DNA from: Sulfurovum sp. UBA12169
GTDB taxonomy: Bacteria > Campylobacterota > Campylobacteria > Campylobacterales > Sulfurovaceae
Direction of reading: 5' to 3'
Assembly (NCBI GenBank): GCA_002742845.1
Contig: DLUH01000001.1
Coordinates: 246,501-310,500 of the forward strand
DNA: 64,000 bases
The notes under the pieces were generated by a model, which made no database searches, had not been told where the DNA came from, and worked only from the letters and a program-made list of their open reading frames with translations. The translations under genes were made by a program, and so were the position numbers. Below, in pieces: positions 24,808-33,118 of the stretch (positions within the stretch are counted from its first letter, which is position 1; every line of letters starts with the position of its first letter).

Positions 24808-26862
24808 ATGCCTCTTAGCACGCTCAACGCTGAACAGCTTAGTGCTGCTACGGCACCTCTTGGTCACAATCTTATTATTGCAAGTGCCGGGACAGGCAAA
24901 ACATCCACCATTGTAGGACGTATTGCCCATCTTTTGCATGCGGGCATAGAGCCTTCAAACATATTGCTGCTTACCTTTACCAACAAAGCTGCGGGAGAGA
25001 TGATTGCCCGTCTTGAACGATTTTTTCCAAAACAGGTAGTTTCTAAAATACAGTCAGGCACTTTTCACGCCGTATGTTATAGATGGCTTAAAGAGATCTA
25101 TCCCAATTTGGCTCTCAAACAACCTTCGGAACTCAAAACTCTTTTTAGAAGCCTTTATGAAAAACGTCATTTTTCACGTATGAATCTTCCTGTTGAACCA
25201 TTCTCGGCTACCTATCTTTATGAAATGTACAGTTTGTACCAAAATGCCTCCCTGGAGGGATTTGATATTTGGTTTTTAGAGAAATATCCCGAACATGAAA
25301 CGCTAATAGATATCTATATGGACATTACAGAAGAATTTGAAAAAGAAAAGCTGGAGTATGGATTTGCTTCTTTTAATGATCTTCTTTTGCGCATGAAAAA
25401 TCATTTGCAAATATCGTCCATGCCTTTTCAGGAAGTACTGGTTGATGAATACCAAGATACCAATACCTTGCAAAGTGCATTGATAGATGCACTCAAGCCG
25501 CGCTCATTGTTCTGCGTAGGGGATTATGATCAGAGTATTTATGCGTTTAATGGTGCCAATATAGAAAATATTGCAACGTTTTCCGAACGCTATAAAAATG
25601 CAAAAATATTCACACTTAAAACCAATTATCGTTCTACTGCGCCGATACTCTCTCTTGCAAATCGCGTAATAGAACGAAATGAACGCATCTATCCCAAAAA
25701 ACTTGAAGTAGGCCGCGCAGGAAAAAGTCATCCTCCAAAACTTTTAATGTTTAATGACCTGTTTGAACAGTATCAATCTATCGCACACTCCATCAAGACA
25801 ACACATGTCCCAAATCATGATATCGCCGTTATTTTTAGAAACAATTCCAGTGCGGACGGAATTGAAGCTAGTTTGCGCGAAGTAGGAATCCCCTGCAGGC
25901 GCAAAGGAAGTACAAGTTTTTTTGATACCAAAGAGATAAAATTTCTGCTAGACGTACTCTCCTTGCTGGTTAATCCCAAGGACATGATGGCCTTTATCCA
26001 TATATTTGAATATGCAAACAGTGTAGGCTCAGCGCTATCGAAAGAATTTTTTCAATGCTTTTTGCATTTTGGCAATGGTTATTTTATACAAGGTGTACTT
26101 TCACCTAAAAATCACAATATTCCCAAGCTCAATCCAGTTAAAAATATACAGCTGGGGCTTTTTGATGACGATCACGAGATAGGATCTGCAACACGGTTTA
26201 GCCATATGGAATTGGATAAGACTATCTATACGCATCCTTTACTCAAACACCCTAAATTAACACAGGAAAGCGTAAGATTTTTTAAAGATTTTTATACTCT
26301 GGTGTCTAGGGCGGTCTTACTTAAAAATCCTGCTGAAATTCTGCGCACCGTTATCGCTTCTGCACTCTATGAGCATATTACGGAGATACTCTCTGCACAA
26401 AGAGGACGGCTCAAATCGGGCGAAATTGACAAGGAAAAAAAGAAACAGGCTAAGGAGCGTATCATGCGCAAGGCAAATCTTCTTCTTGATTTGTCTCGCC
26501 AATATAAGGATTTGAGCCGCTTTGTAAATGCTATGGTACTTGGCGGAAATGAATTGAGTGAAGGAGAGGGTGTCAATTTGCTTACTGTGCACGCCAGTAA
26601 AGGATTAGAATTTCCTGAGGTCTATGTGGTAGATTTGGTTGACGGAAGATTTCCCAATCGAAAACTTATGGGTAGAGGCGGGAGTCTCGAAGAAGAGAGA
26701 AGGCTATTTTATGTTGCCGTAACACGAGCCAAAGACAGACTCTATCTCTCTTTGGCCAAATACGACAAACAAAAAAAAGTAGAGTATAAGCCTTCACCAT
26801 TCCTCCATGAAGCAGGGTTGATAAAAGGAGAGTTTGAAGAACCGGCCACGAAACAAAAATAG
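24808..26862 (+). CDS. UvrD/PcrA/Rep-family ATP-dependent DNA helicase
   Basis: 684 residues, superfamily 1A 3'-5' helicase. Motifs in order: I ASAGTGKTST (29-38), Ia LLTFTNKAAGEM, II VDEYQDTN, III QSIYAFNGANIE, IV LKTNYRSTAPIL, V LTVHASKGLEFPEVYVVDL and VI RRLFYVAVTRAKDRLYLS. It unwinds DNA in repair and replication restart. Slightly shorter than UvrD (~720) and lacking the typical C-terminal tail, so Rep or PcrA is an equal name. No exonuclease domain, hence not AddA. Confidence 0.9.
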   Translation: MPLSTLNAEQLSAATAPLGHNLIIASAGTGKTSTIVGRIAHLLHAGIEPSNILLLTFTNKAAGEMIARLERFFPKQVVSKIQSGTFHAVCYRWLKEIYPNLALKQPSELKTLFRSLYEKRHFSRMNLPVEPFSATYLYEMYSLYQNASLEGFDIWFLEKYPEHETLIDIYMDITEEFEKEKLEYGFASFNDLLLRMKNHLQISSMPFQEVLVDEYQDTNTLQSALIDALKPRSLFCVGDYDQSIYAFNGANIENIATFSERYKNAKIFTLKTNYRSTAPILSLANRVIERNERIYPKKLEVGRAGKSHPPKLLMFNDLFEQYQSIAHSIKTTHVPNHDIAVIFRNNSSADGIEASLREVGIPCRRKGSTSFFDTKEIKFLLDVLSLLVNPKDMMAFIHIFEYANSVGSALSKEFFQCFLHFGNGYFIQGVLSPKNHNIPKLNPVKNIQLGLFDDDHEIGSATRFSHMELDKTIYTHPLLKHPKLTQESVRFFKDFYTLVSRAVLLKNPAEILRTVIASALYEHITEILSAQRGRLKSGEIDKEKKKQAKERIMRKANLLLDLSRQYKDLSRFVNAMVLGGNELSEGEGVNLLTVHASKGLEFPEVYVVDLVDGRFPNRKLMGRGGSLEEERRLFYVAVTRAKDRLYLSLAKYDKQKKVEYKPSPFLHEAGLIKGEFEEPATKQK

Positions 26863-26874
26863 ATTTTTATTCCT

Positions 26875-27690
26875 TTACGGTTTGATAAGAATAGGGGTTC
26901 CCACCTCCACAAATTTTAATAGTTCATCCATTTCATTATTTAAGAGCGCTATGCATCCCGCCGTCCAATTCTCGTTTGGTTTGATATATTTTTTTGCCCA
27001 TGTCCTATTATTGGGTTGTCCGTGTATCATGATCTGTCCACCGGGACTTCTGCCCAATTTTCTGGCATTTGCTATATCCTGCGTATTTGGATACGAGATA
27101 TGAAAGGCTTTATAAAACGTGCTGTTGCATTTAAAAAAATCGAGCTTATAGAAACCTTCCGGAGTCTTTTTATCCCCTTCCATCTCTTTGGGCCCTATCG
27201 GATTACCTCCCAGGGCAACTTTATAGGTTTTGAAAACCTTTCCTTTATTTGAAAGATACAAAGTATTTTGTGATTTGATGATCATGACCAAATCCGCTTT
27301 CATGCTGTCGGATATTGGAGGCTGGACTGCATTCTCTTTCCTAAAAACGGAAAAGATAAAATCGAATATACCGGTATGACCCTCTTTGGCATTTTCGGAT
27401 TTTTCAGATTCGCTTGTATTGTCTTCTTTTCTAAAAGAGGACAGAACGGATTCAAAAAAACTTTTATCTTCTGTTTTGATCATTTGAGATTTTTGAGAGT
27501 CCGATGCATTTTCTTCTTTTTTGATGAGCAGAGATGTTTCGATTTTGGATACATTGTTCTCTTGTTTGATTGCTTCAGGCATTTCCGTCTTTGATGTATT
27601 GCCATCTTTGAAAGGAGACAGCATAAAATCCATAATATTCGCCTGAAGAAAAATCAAGCCAATGAAATGAAGAAGGATATATTTTCTCAT
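26875..27690 (-). CDS. L,D-transpeptidase (YkuD) with low-complexity repeat N terminus
   Basis: 271 residues. A signal peptide (MRKYILLHFIGLIFLQA) is followed by ~100 residues of Lys/Glu/Ser-rich sequence with imperfect ~26-residue units, each built on a hydrophobic FxxxxS-F(R/K)K core (MDFMLSPFKDGNT, FFESVLSSFRKEDNT, IFDFIFSVFRKENA). The YkuD domain (~130-271) has IMIHG and the catalytic NWTAGCIAL. It should form meso-Dap cross-links or attach proteins in the periplasm. The repeat linker may reach through the wall or oligomerise (inference). Confidence 0.85.
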   Translation of the reverse strand: MRKYILLHFIGLIFLQANIMDFMLSPFKDGNTSKTEMPEAIKQENNVSKIETSLLIKKEENASDSQKSQMIKTEDKSFFESVLSSFRKEDNTSESEKSENAKEGHTGIFDFIFSVFRKENAVQPPISDSMKADLVMIIKSQNTLYLSNKGKVFKTYKVALGGNPIGPKEMEGDKKTPEGFYKLDFFKCNSTFYKAFHISYPNTQDIANARKLGRSPGGQIMIHGQPNNRTWAKKYIKPNENWTAGCIALLNNEMDELLKFVEVGTPILIKP

Positions 27691-27840
27691 TCTTGATCGC
27701 TCACCTATATATTCATATAATTATACTATTATATATCAAAAAATTGTAAAGTATTTCATGCCTACGTCAATATATGCAACTATCATACAAAGTTCTTCTG
27801 TTTACTCTTCTCGCATATGTGATACATATGAAAATCAAGA

Positions 27841-28593
27841 TCAGCTACCAAATCGCTTATCCCGTATACTCATCTGCTTGCTTTCCTCATCCAAATAGAT
27901 ATCAAACAAATCAATCTCATCCATAAGATTGCTTAATTTTTTATAGCCATAATTGACAGGCGAAAAAGAAGAGCTGTTGTTGATATATTGTCCTACGTCT
28001 GCAAGATTGGCCCAGCCATGTTCATCCATGGTTTGCTCTACGGCATTTCTAAGCAAATTAACCAGCCATGTATCTGCGCGCATCTCTTTTCCGCTTTTAC
28101 GTATGGGGGTCTGAACGAGACTTGATTCGCTGCTGCTTGGATTTTTTCTCTCCGACGTCATTAATTTTTCTGTGAAAATAAACTGTGAACATGCCGCCAT
28201 AAAGGGTTTAGGGGTTTTTTTCTCACCAAAACCGTAGACTTTGATTCCTTCTGCTTGTACGCGCATGACCACCGGAGTAAAATCACTGTCACTGGTTGCA
28301 AAGGCAAAGGCATCAATATCTTTCGTGTGAAGCAGGTCTATTGCATCAATAGTCATCAGGATATCGGTTGCGTTTTTATTTTTAGAGTAGTCAAATTGCT
28401 GAATAGGCTTGATAGCAAACTCCAACAGTTTTTCCTCCCAATTTTTGAGATTGTCTTTGGTCCAGTTGCCATACGCCTGACGTATATTCACAACACCGTA
28501 TTTGCTCAATTCACTGATAATACCCTCAATTGCTTTATGGGAAATATTGTCGCAATCGATAAACAAAGCGATATGATCTTCTTTTTTACTCAT
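27841..28593 (-). CDS. NYN/PIN-like RNase domain protein with C-terminal LOTUS (OST-HTH) domain
   Basis: 250 residues. The NYN nuclease core (1-~140) shows the acidic sites FIDCDNISHKAIEG, NATDILMTIDAIDLLH and FATSDSDFTPVV. A linker rich in Ser precedes a LOTUS/OST-HTH domain (~175-245: ADTWLVNLLRNAVEQTM, WANLADVGQYI, NYGYKKLSNLMDEIDLFDI), an RNA-binding module. The architecture matches bacterial MARF1-like proteins, likely single-strand RNA nucleases; the target is unknown. RBS: AGAAAAATT is weak. Confidence 0.85.
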   Translation of the reverse strand: MSKKEDHIALFIDCDNISHKAIEGIISELSKYGVVNIRQAYGNWTKDNLKNWEEKLLEFAIKPIQQFDYSKNKNATDILMTIDAIDLLHTKDIDAFAFATSDSDFTPVVMRVQAEGIKVYGFGEKKTPKPFMAACSQFIFTEKLMTSERKNPSSSESSLVQTPIRKSGKEMRADTWLVNLLRNAVEQTMDEHGWANLADVGQYINNSSSFSPVNYGYKKLSNLMDEIDLFDIYLDEESKQMSIRDKRFGS

Positions 28594-28628
28594 AATTTTT
28601 CTTTTTGTGATAATGGAGATGTGAAACT

Positions 28629-29072
28629 TTACGCTTTTTCAAGTGTAAAGTAACCAAGATAATTTTTGATCGATTTGCCTGATTTCACCCAGTTTTCTAT
28701 CCCGCCTTGAAGGCTCACTACGTTTTCAAACCCCAAGTCTTTGAGTGTTTTTGCAGCCAACAATCCCCGTGCACCCTTAAGGCAATAACAAACAATAAGA
28801 CGGTCACTAACGTTGATCAAAGTATCATCTACCGCAAATTCCAATTTTCCTCTTGGAATGGTAAAAATCTTTTTGGCAGGTATGATTCCTGTGGAGAATT
28901 CATCTGCTTCTCTTACATCAATCAAGACCATATCTTCAAGGTCCAATGCATCCACCCCAATCTCCTTAATCTCTTCTTTGGCTTTTTCCAAAGATGCCTT
29001 AAGACGACCCTTTAGCAGATCTATATTGCATCGTTCATAATATTTTTTCATCTGCTCGTTATAATCCACCAC
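28629..29072 (-). CDS. Rhodanese-domain protein
   Basis: 147 residues, cytoplasmic. A ~45-residue helical lead is followed by a rhodanese fold (LIDVREADEFSTGIIPAKK) and active-site loop CYCLKGARGLLAAKTL with the catalytic cysteine. Likely carries persulfide sulfur; the specific acceptor is unknown. The start is a GTG; a second GTG follows directly and an ATG lies seven codons in. Confidence 0.8.
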   Translation of the reverse strand: MVDYNEQMKKYYERCNIDLLKGRLKASLEKAKEEIKEIGVDALDLEDMVLIDVREADEFSTGIIPAKKIFTIPRGKLEFAVDDTLINVSDRLIVCYCLKGARGLLAAKTLKDLGFENVVSLQGGIENWVKSGKSIKNYLGYFTLEKA

Positions 29073-29133
29073 AACCCCTTTTTCAATTTAGTATAGCACC
29101 AATTCTAGCAAAAGTAAAGAAAACTATCAGTCC

Positions 29134-29742
29134 TCAAAGAGGTCGATAGTAACTCATAGTGCTTCTGCCAAACTTTTTATGTTTGAAAAAATTTAACGCA
29201 CCTATGGAGTGAGGCATTTCAAAGTTCGTCATATGCTCCACAATGACCATCTCGCATACTTCAGGTTCTATACTTGCCATGAGTGCCATGGTCTTATCGT
29301 AAATCTCATCCATTCCCTCGCGCGTAGAAAAAGGAGGATCAAAATAAAAGTAGGTTTTTTCATGGCTTCTTTTTACCAGCTCATAAACAACCGAAAATTT
29401 TTCAAAACTGTCACCATAGAAGAGGTGGCAATGGCTTGAATCAAGTTTTTTGACATTGGACTCCAATACATGAAAGGCCGCTTTATTATATTCTATAAAA
29501 TAGCACTCTCCTGCGCCCCGGCTTAGCGCTTCCAATCCGACAGAACCGCTTCCGGCAAAAACTTCTACAAAGTTTTTATCCATAATATCAAACTGCAAGG
29601 TATTAAACAGCGATTCCCTCAGTATTGCTTTTGAGCTTCGGGTTGTACTGATATCGGGTATCTCTATTTTATGCCCTTTGAATTTTCCGGCATTGATAGT
29701 CGTTGTAAATAATTTAATTTTTTCATTTTTTCTCATGATCAT
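29134..29742 (-). CDS. rsmD: 16S rRNA (guanine(966)-N(2))-methyltransferase
   Basis: 202 residues. AGKFKGHKIEIPDISTTRSSKAILRESLFN is the RsmD N-terminal signature. The SAM motif I is VEVFAGSGSVGLEALSRGA and the catalytic motif is FDPPF. It methylates G966 of 16S rRNA. Three Met codons lie at the start; the first is kept. Co-directional with the NlpC/P60 gene 37 nt upstream. Confidence 0.9.
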   Translation of the reverse strand: MIMRKNEKIKLFTTTINAGKFKGHKIEIPDISTTRSSKAILRESLFNTLQFDIMDKNFVEVFAGSGSVGLEALSRGAGECYFIEYNKAAFHVLESNVKKLDSSHCHLFYGDSFEKFSVVYELVKRSHEKTYFYFDPPFSTREGMDEIYDKTMALMASIEPEVCEMVIVEHMTNFEMPHSIGALNFFKHKKFGRSTMSYYRPL

Positions 29743-29778
29743 ATTTTAGCCTAACATCGGTAAAAAGAAAGTACTGCT

Positions 29779-31104
29779 CTAGAACGAAACAATCGTTTGA
29801 AGCGTATTGATAAGCTTGCTTTGCTCTTTGATGTCTGCTCGTTCTTTTCCCGGTTCAGTGCTCGTAATGATCGTGCGACCCGTGATAAGTTTGGTGCCGT
29901 CATTTTTTCGCATCCCCCAATAGGTGTGCATTATCACAGGTTCACCCTTATATTCTCCAAGATAAAGCACTATATGTCCCGGAACATAAAGTAAAGATCT
30001 GAAGGGCTCGGCTTTGCTGATAATCTTCTTTTTTTTGTCAGATTTGTGCAAACCGGCGATTGAAATTTTTTGGCCTTCTTTTGCTTGCTTGCCGGAGTTG
30101 CGCTCCAGAAAAATACCGAATGCGCCCAAAAAATCCCTCGTAGTAGCAGAACAGTCACGGCACTCATAACCTCCGCCCCAGCCATAAGGCTCTCCATAGA
30201 ACTCTTTGGCGAGCATTGCTACATTTTGAGGTGTAAAAGCAAGAGGTTTTTTAGCCATAGTGTGAGGGTCTTGCGCACTTACTTTTTTAATATGGGCTCT
30301 GCCTTTGGTGTCCCTTGAAGCAACCAAATAGTGTTTTTTATCTTTTGCGATAGGGAAAAGAGAGCCGAGCTTTACTATGGTTTCTTGATTGTTGTTGCGA
30401 TAAAGCCTGAGGTTGTCTTTGATTACCATCGCATAGTTTCCGTTTTTAAATGTTTCGATAAACGTTTTATCAACCAAGGCGAGATCATTCACTTTCACCC
30501 AGCCAAACGTATATGCACCGCGCACAAAGGCCCATTTTTTATCTTTTGAAAAATGAGAAATATAAAGAGGAACATTGATGTGATAGGTAGAATTCTGATT
30601 GTAATCAAACGGAAAACCTTCTCCTGTTTTTCTGGGATCACGATAGAATGATTCTGCGGTGGGCAATGCTTTCACATCGGTATGGCGTATGGTAATTGCT
30701 TTATATTTTTTACTATCTGCTTCTGCCATATTGGCGTTATTGAGCCATTGGCTGTATATCGTTGGAGGTATTATTTTTCCATTTTCCCTGAAAATAGGTT
30801 TTTTAACAACAAAACGCTCTTCCCATCCAAAATCATCTGCGGGTATATCAAGCTTGCTTAGCTCCCAAGGATAAAAATACCTTTTATTGAACTCTTTATC
30901 AAGTGCTCGCTGCTTGTATGTGGAAAATGGCTTTATCTGATTTGCATAGTAAGCAGGGTCTTGGGGAATGGATTTCATATCGGCCACTTTATTTTGAGGC
31001 ATCAGATCTATTTTGCTTTTGGCTCTGTGGCTTTGCTTAAGAATATATTCTGCATGCAAAATACTCATACTCAACAAAACCATTCCCAGTACTTTCATCA
31101 TCAT
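29779..31104 (-). CDS. SH3/NlpC-P60 (C40) peptidoglycan peptidase
   Basis: 441 residues with signal peptide (MMKVLGMVLLSMSILHA). A long N-terminal region, paired SH3b-like domains (~150-270, including WAFVRGAYTFGWVKVNDLALVD) and a C40 catalytic domain (YGWGGGYECRDCSATTRDFLG, catalytic Cys in RDCS; His in GHIVLYLG; HTYWG). Members cut the D-gamma-Glu-diaminopimelate bond of stem peptides. The dipeptide epimerase gene lies just upstream and could use the L-Ala-D-Glu released, suggesting a murein-recycling role. Confidence 0.85.
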   Translation of the reverse strand: MMMKVLGMVLLSMSILHAEYILKQSHRAKSKIDLMPQNKVADMKSIPQDPAYYANQIKPFSTYKQRALDKEFNKRYFYPWELSKLDIPADDFGWEERFVVKKPIFRENGKIIPPTIYSQWLNNANMAEADSKKYKAITIRHTDVKALPTAESFYRDPRKTGEGFPFDYNQNSTYHINVPLYISHFSKDKKWAFVRGAYTFGWVKVNDLALVDKTFIETFKNGNYAMVIKDNLRLYRNNNQETIVKLGSLFPIAKDKKHYLVASRDTKGRAHIKKVSAQDPHTMAKKPLAFTPQNVAMLAKEFYGEPYGWGGGYECRDCSATTRDFLGAFGIFLERNSGKQAKEGQKISIAGLHKSDKKKKIISKAEPFRSLLYVPGHIVLYLGEYKGEPVIMHTYWGMRKNDGTKLITGRTIITSTEPGKERADIKEQSKLINTLQTIVSF

Positions 31105-31187
31105 ATTTTGCCTTTTCTATTTTATAAAAAAGATGAACTCTCTTTTATCTTATTATATCATACGAAAAGGGTTCTAGATTGCAAAAA

Positions 31188-32261
31188 TTAAGCCAAAAGA
31201 CTCACTCCCAATCCACTCTCCTCGCTGAGTGCAATCTGACTTTCTTCAAACCGCACAGAAGTCCGAACCGGATTGTGTGAAAGCAGACTAACTGCATCAA
31301 GATCTATCATCGTAATGATATGTGCTTTGGCTGAAGCGACATGTGCACCGGCCGCTACAGAAAAAGGACCTTCCAGCATGCAGCCCAACATACACTTGAC
31401 CCCAAAGCCGTTCGCAATATCTGCAAGCCTAAGCGCCTGGGTGATACCTGCTGTTTTAGCCAATTTGATATTGATATAGTCTACAGCGTGCTGCTCAAGC
31501 AGGATAACGGCATCTTTGATTGAGAAAACCGATTCATCTGCGAGCAGGGGGGTTTGTACTCTCTCTTTAATGTATCTGAGTCCCGCAAGATCATCTGCCT
31601 TTACAGGCTGCTCGATAAGCTCAGGCACGATACCTGCCTTTTCGAGGCTTTGGAGTACTTCAACACTTTGTGTGGCACTCCATCCTTGGTTGGCATCCAG
31701 ACGCAAGACTGCTTTTTTACCTACAGCATCCCAGATTGCCCTGATTCGCTGGATATCCTTTTGCGGATTGTCGCCGACCTTAACTTTAAGTACTTCATAG
31801 CCTCTTGCAAGCGCATCAAGACTGTCACGCACCATCTTATCTGTTTCATTCATGCTGATTGTAATATCGGTTTTAAAAACTTTTTGTGTTCCGCCAAGCA
31901 TACGATAAAGAGGAAGCTTCAGAATTTTGGCTCTAAGATCATAAAGAGCGATTTCAATGGCAGATTTTGCTGTAGTATTTTTCACTATTGAATGGTGTAT
32001 TTTTTGTAAAATAGTATCAAACTCTTCCATGTCAAGTCCAAGAAGTGAAGGTTTGATGTACTCAATAGCTGCAATCATTGAGCCAATCGTTTCGCCTGTG
32101 ATTGCAGGAGCGGGAGCTCCTTCGCCATAGCCTATACTGCCGTCATCGCACTCGACAACAACAACAAGATCTTCCAGCTGATCAACTCTTCTAAGGGCTG
32201 TTTTGAAAGGGGTCTTGAGCGGCGCCCTAAAAATGATTGTTCTAATCTCTTTGATTTTCAT
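31188..32261 (-). CDS. L-Ala-D/L-Glu (dipeptide) epimerase
   Basis: 357 residues, enolase superfamily. It carries the catalytic K-x-K (VLKVKVG), metal ligands in RLDANQG, LIEQPV and LLADESVF, and the second lysine in INIKLAKTAGI. These match muconate-lactonising-enzyme-like dipeptide epimerases (YcjG/YkfB). It would convert L-Ala-D-Glu from murein to L-Ala-L-Glu, which can be hydrolysed for reuse. Neighbours (NlpC/P60 peptidase downstream, DUF819 permease upstream) support that reading. Confidence 0.85.
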   Translation of the reverse strand: MKIKEIRTIIFRAPLKTPFKTALRRVDQLEDLVVVVECDDGSIGYGEGAPAPAITGETIGSMIAAIEYIKPSLLGLDMEEFDTILQKIHHSIVKNTTAKSAIEIALYDLRAKILKLPLYRMLGGTQKVFKTDITISMNETDKMVRDSLDALARGYEVLKVKVGDNPQKDIQRIRAIWDAVGKKAVLRLDANQGWSATQSVEVLQSLEKAGIVPELIEQPVKADDLAGLRYIKERVQTPLLADESVFSIKDAVILLEQHAVDYINIKLAKTAGITQALRLADIANGFGVKCMLGCMLEGPFSVAAGAHVASAKAHIITMIDLDAVSLLSHNPVRTSVRFEESQIALSEESGLGVSLLA

Positions 32262-32337
32262 TATTGCTTATCCCGGAAGGAAGATGGTCTCTTTTTGTAT
32301 TTTGCCATTTTCCCTCTTATAAAGCCCAGCTTTAAAT

Positions 32338-33048
32338 TTATCTTCGGTTAAAAGGATTGGTTGCCTGATTTTCCTCATTGTCGTTTCTATTGCGATACGT
32401 TTCTTTTACTCTTGGTTCTGCTTTTTGTGTTTGTACTCTGTGCTGATAAGCATTTCTTTCTCTGTATTTATTTTCGTTATTTACACCAAAATTACGGCGT
32501 TGTTCTTGATTGGCAAATGTTTTTTGTGTAATTTTACGCTCTTTTTCACGTTTAACAGTAACGTTGCGGTAGCTGTCACGGTTTTGGAGCGTGCTTTTAG
32601 TGTCTTGTATCCGATAATTGCGTGTTCCTTCTATATTTCGGCGTTCTCTTTCTGTATTAATGTAGCGGTATCTGTTCTGATCTTGGTAAGTGCGACCCAG
32701 TGTGCTTCGAGTTTGATACTCAGGTCTCTTGTCTATGGTGCGTACATTTCTGTGATGGTGCTGATAAAATTTCCCGCCGCGCAATTTTCGCCCACGATAA
32801 TAGTAGTACCCGTCACGGTAGTACCCGCCATAATAATATCTGCCTCCGTAAATGTAATATGGTCTGTCGGTATAGTAGGGATAACTATACACTGCCAATA
32901 CAGAAGAACGGTAGGGATCATTGTAATAACCATAATCATTGTAACCATAACCATTGGGATAACCATAATCATCCGTTGCACAACCACCCAAAAAAGCTGC
33001 TGATGAAAATGCTCCGGCCAACGCAATGTACTTAAAATATTTTTTCAT
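32338..33048 (-). CDS. Tyrosine-rich lipoprotein
   Basis: 236 residues from the ATG at 33048 (AAGGAAATTAGA upstream). The lipoprotein signal ends in AAFLGGC with Cys at residue 22 of the precursor. A Tyr/Gly-rich section follows (~25-95) containing PYYIYGGRYYYGGYYRDGYY and RGRKLRGGKF, then a basic Arg/Asn/Gln-rich tail (~100-236) of low complexity. The YYYGG-Y-GYY-Y-GR-GG unit recurs in the lipoprotein at 53723-54220, so these are paralogues. Function unknown; surface or envelope structural protein is an inference. Confidence 0.75.
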   Translation of the reverse strand: MKKYFKYIALAGAFSSAAFLGGCATDDYGYPNGYGYNDYGYYNDPYRSSVLAVYSYPYYTDRPYYIYGGRYYYGGYYRDGYYYYRGRKLRGGKFYQHHHRNVRTIDKRPEYQTRSTLGRTYQDQNRYRYINTERERRNIEGTRNYRIQDTKSTLQNRDSYRNVTVKREKERKITQKTFANQEQRRNFGVNNENKYRERNAYQHRVQTQKAEPRVKETYRNRNDNEENQATNPFNRR

Positions 33049-33118
33049 TCTAATTTCCTTTATAAATAATTGGTATTCTATCCAAATACAGTGTGAAAAT
33101 CGTGAAATAGTAAAAAAA

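Noticed and set aside
27814-27830. CATATGT-GAT-ACATATG palindrome as a CRP/FNR site
   Set aside because: The arms do not match either consensus, and its location downstream of the NYN gene is equally consistent with a chance palindrome in AT-rich DNA.
32425-33003. 192-codon hydrophobic plus-strand frame opposite the tyrosine-rich lipoprotein
   Set aside because: Its Val/Ile/Ser-rich sequence is simply the reverse of the repetitive Tyr/Gly/Arg codons.
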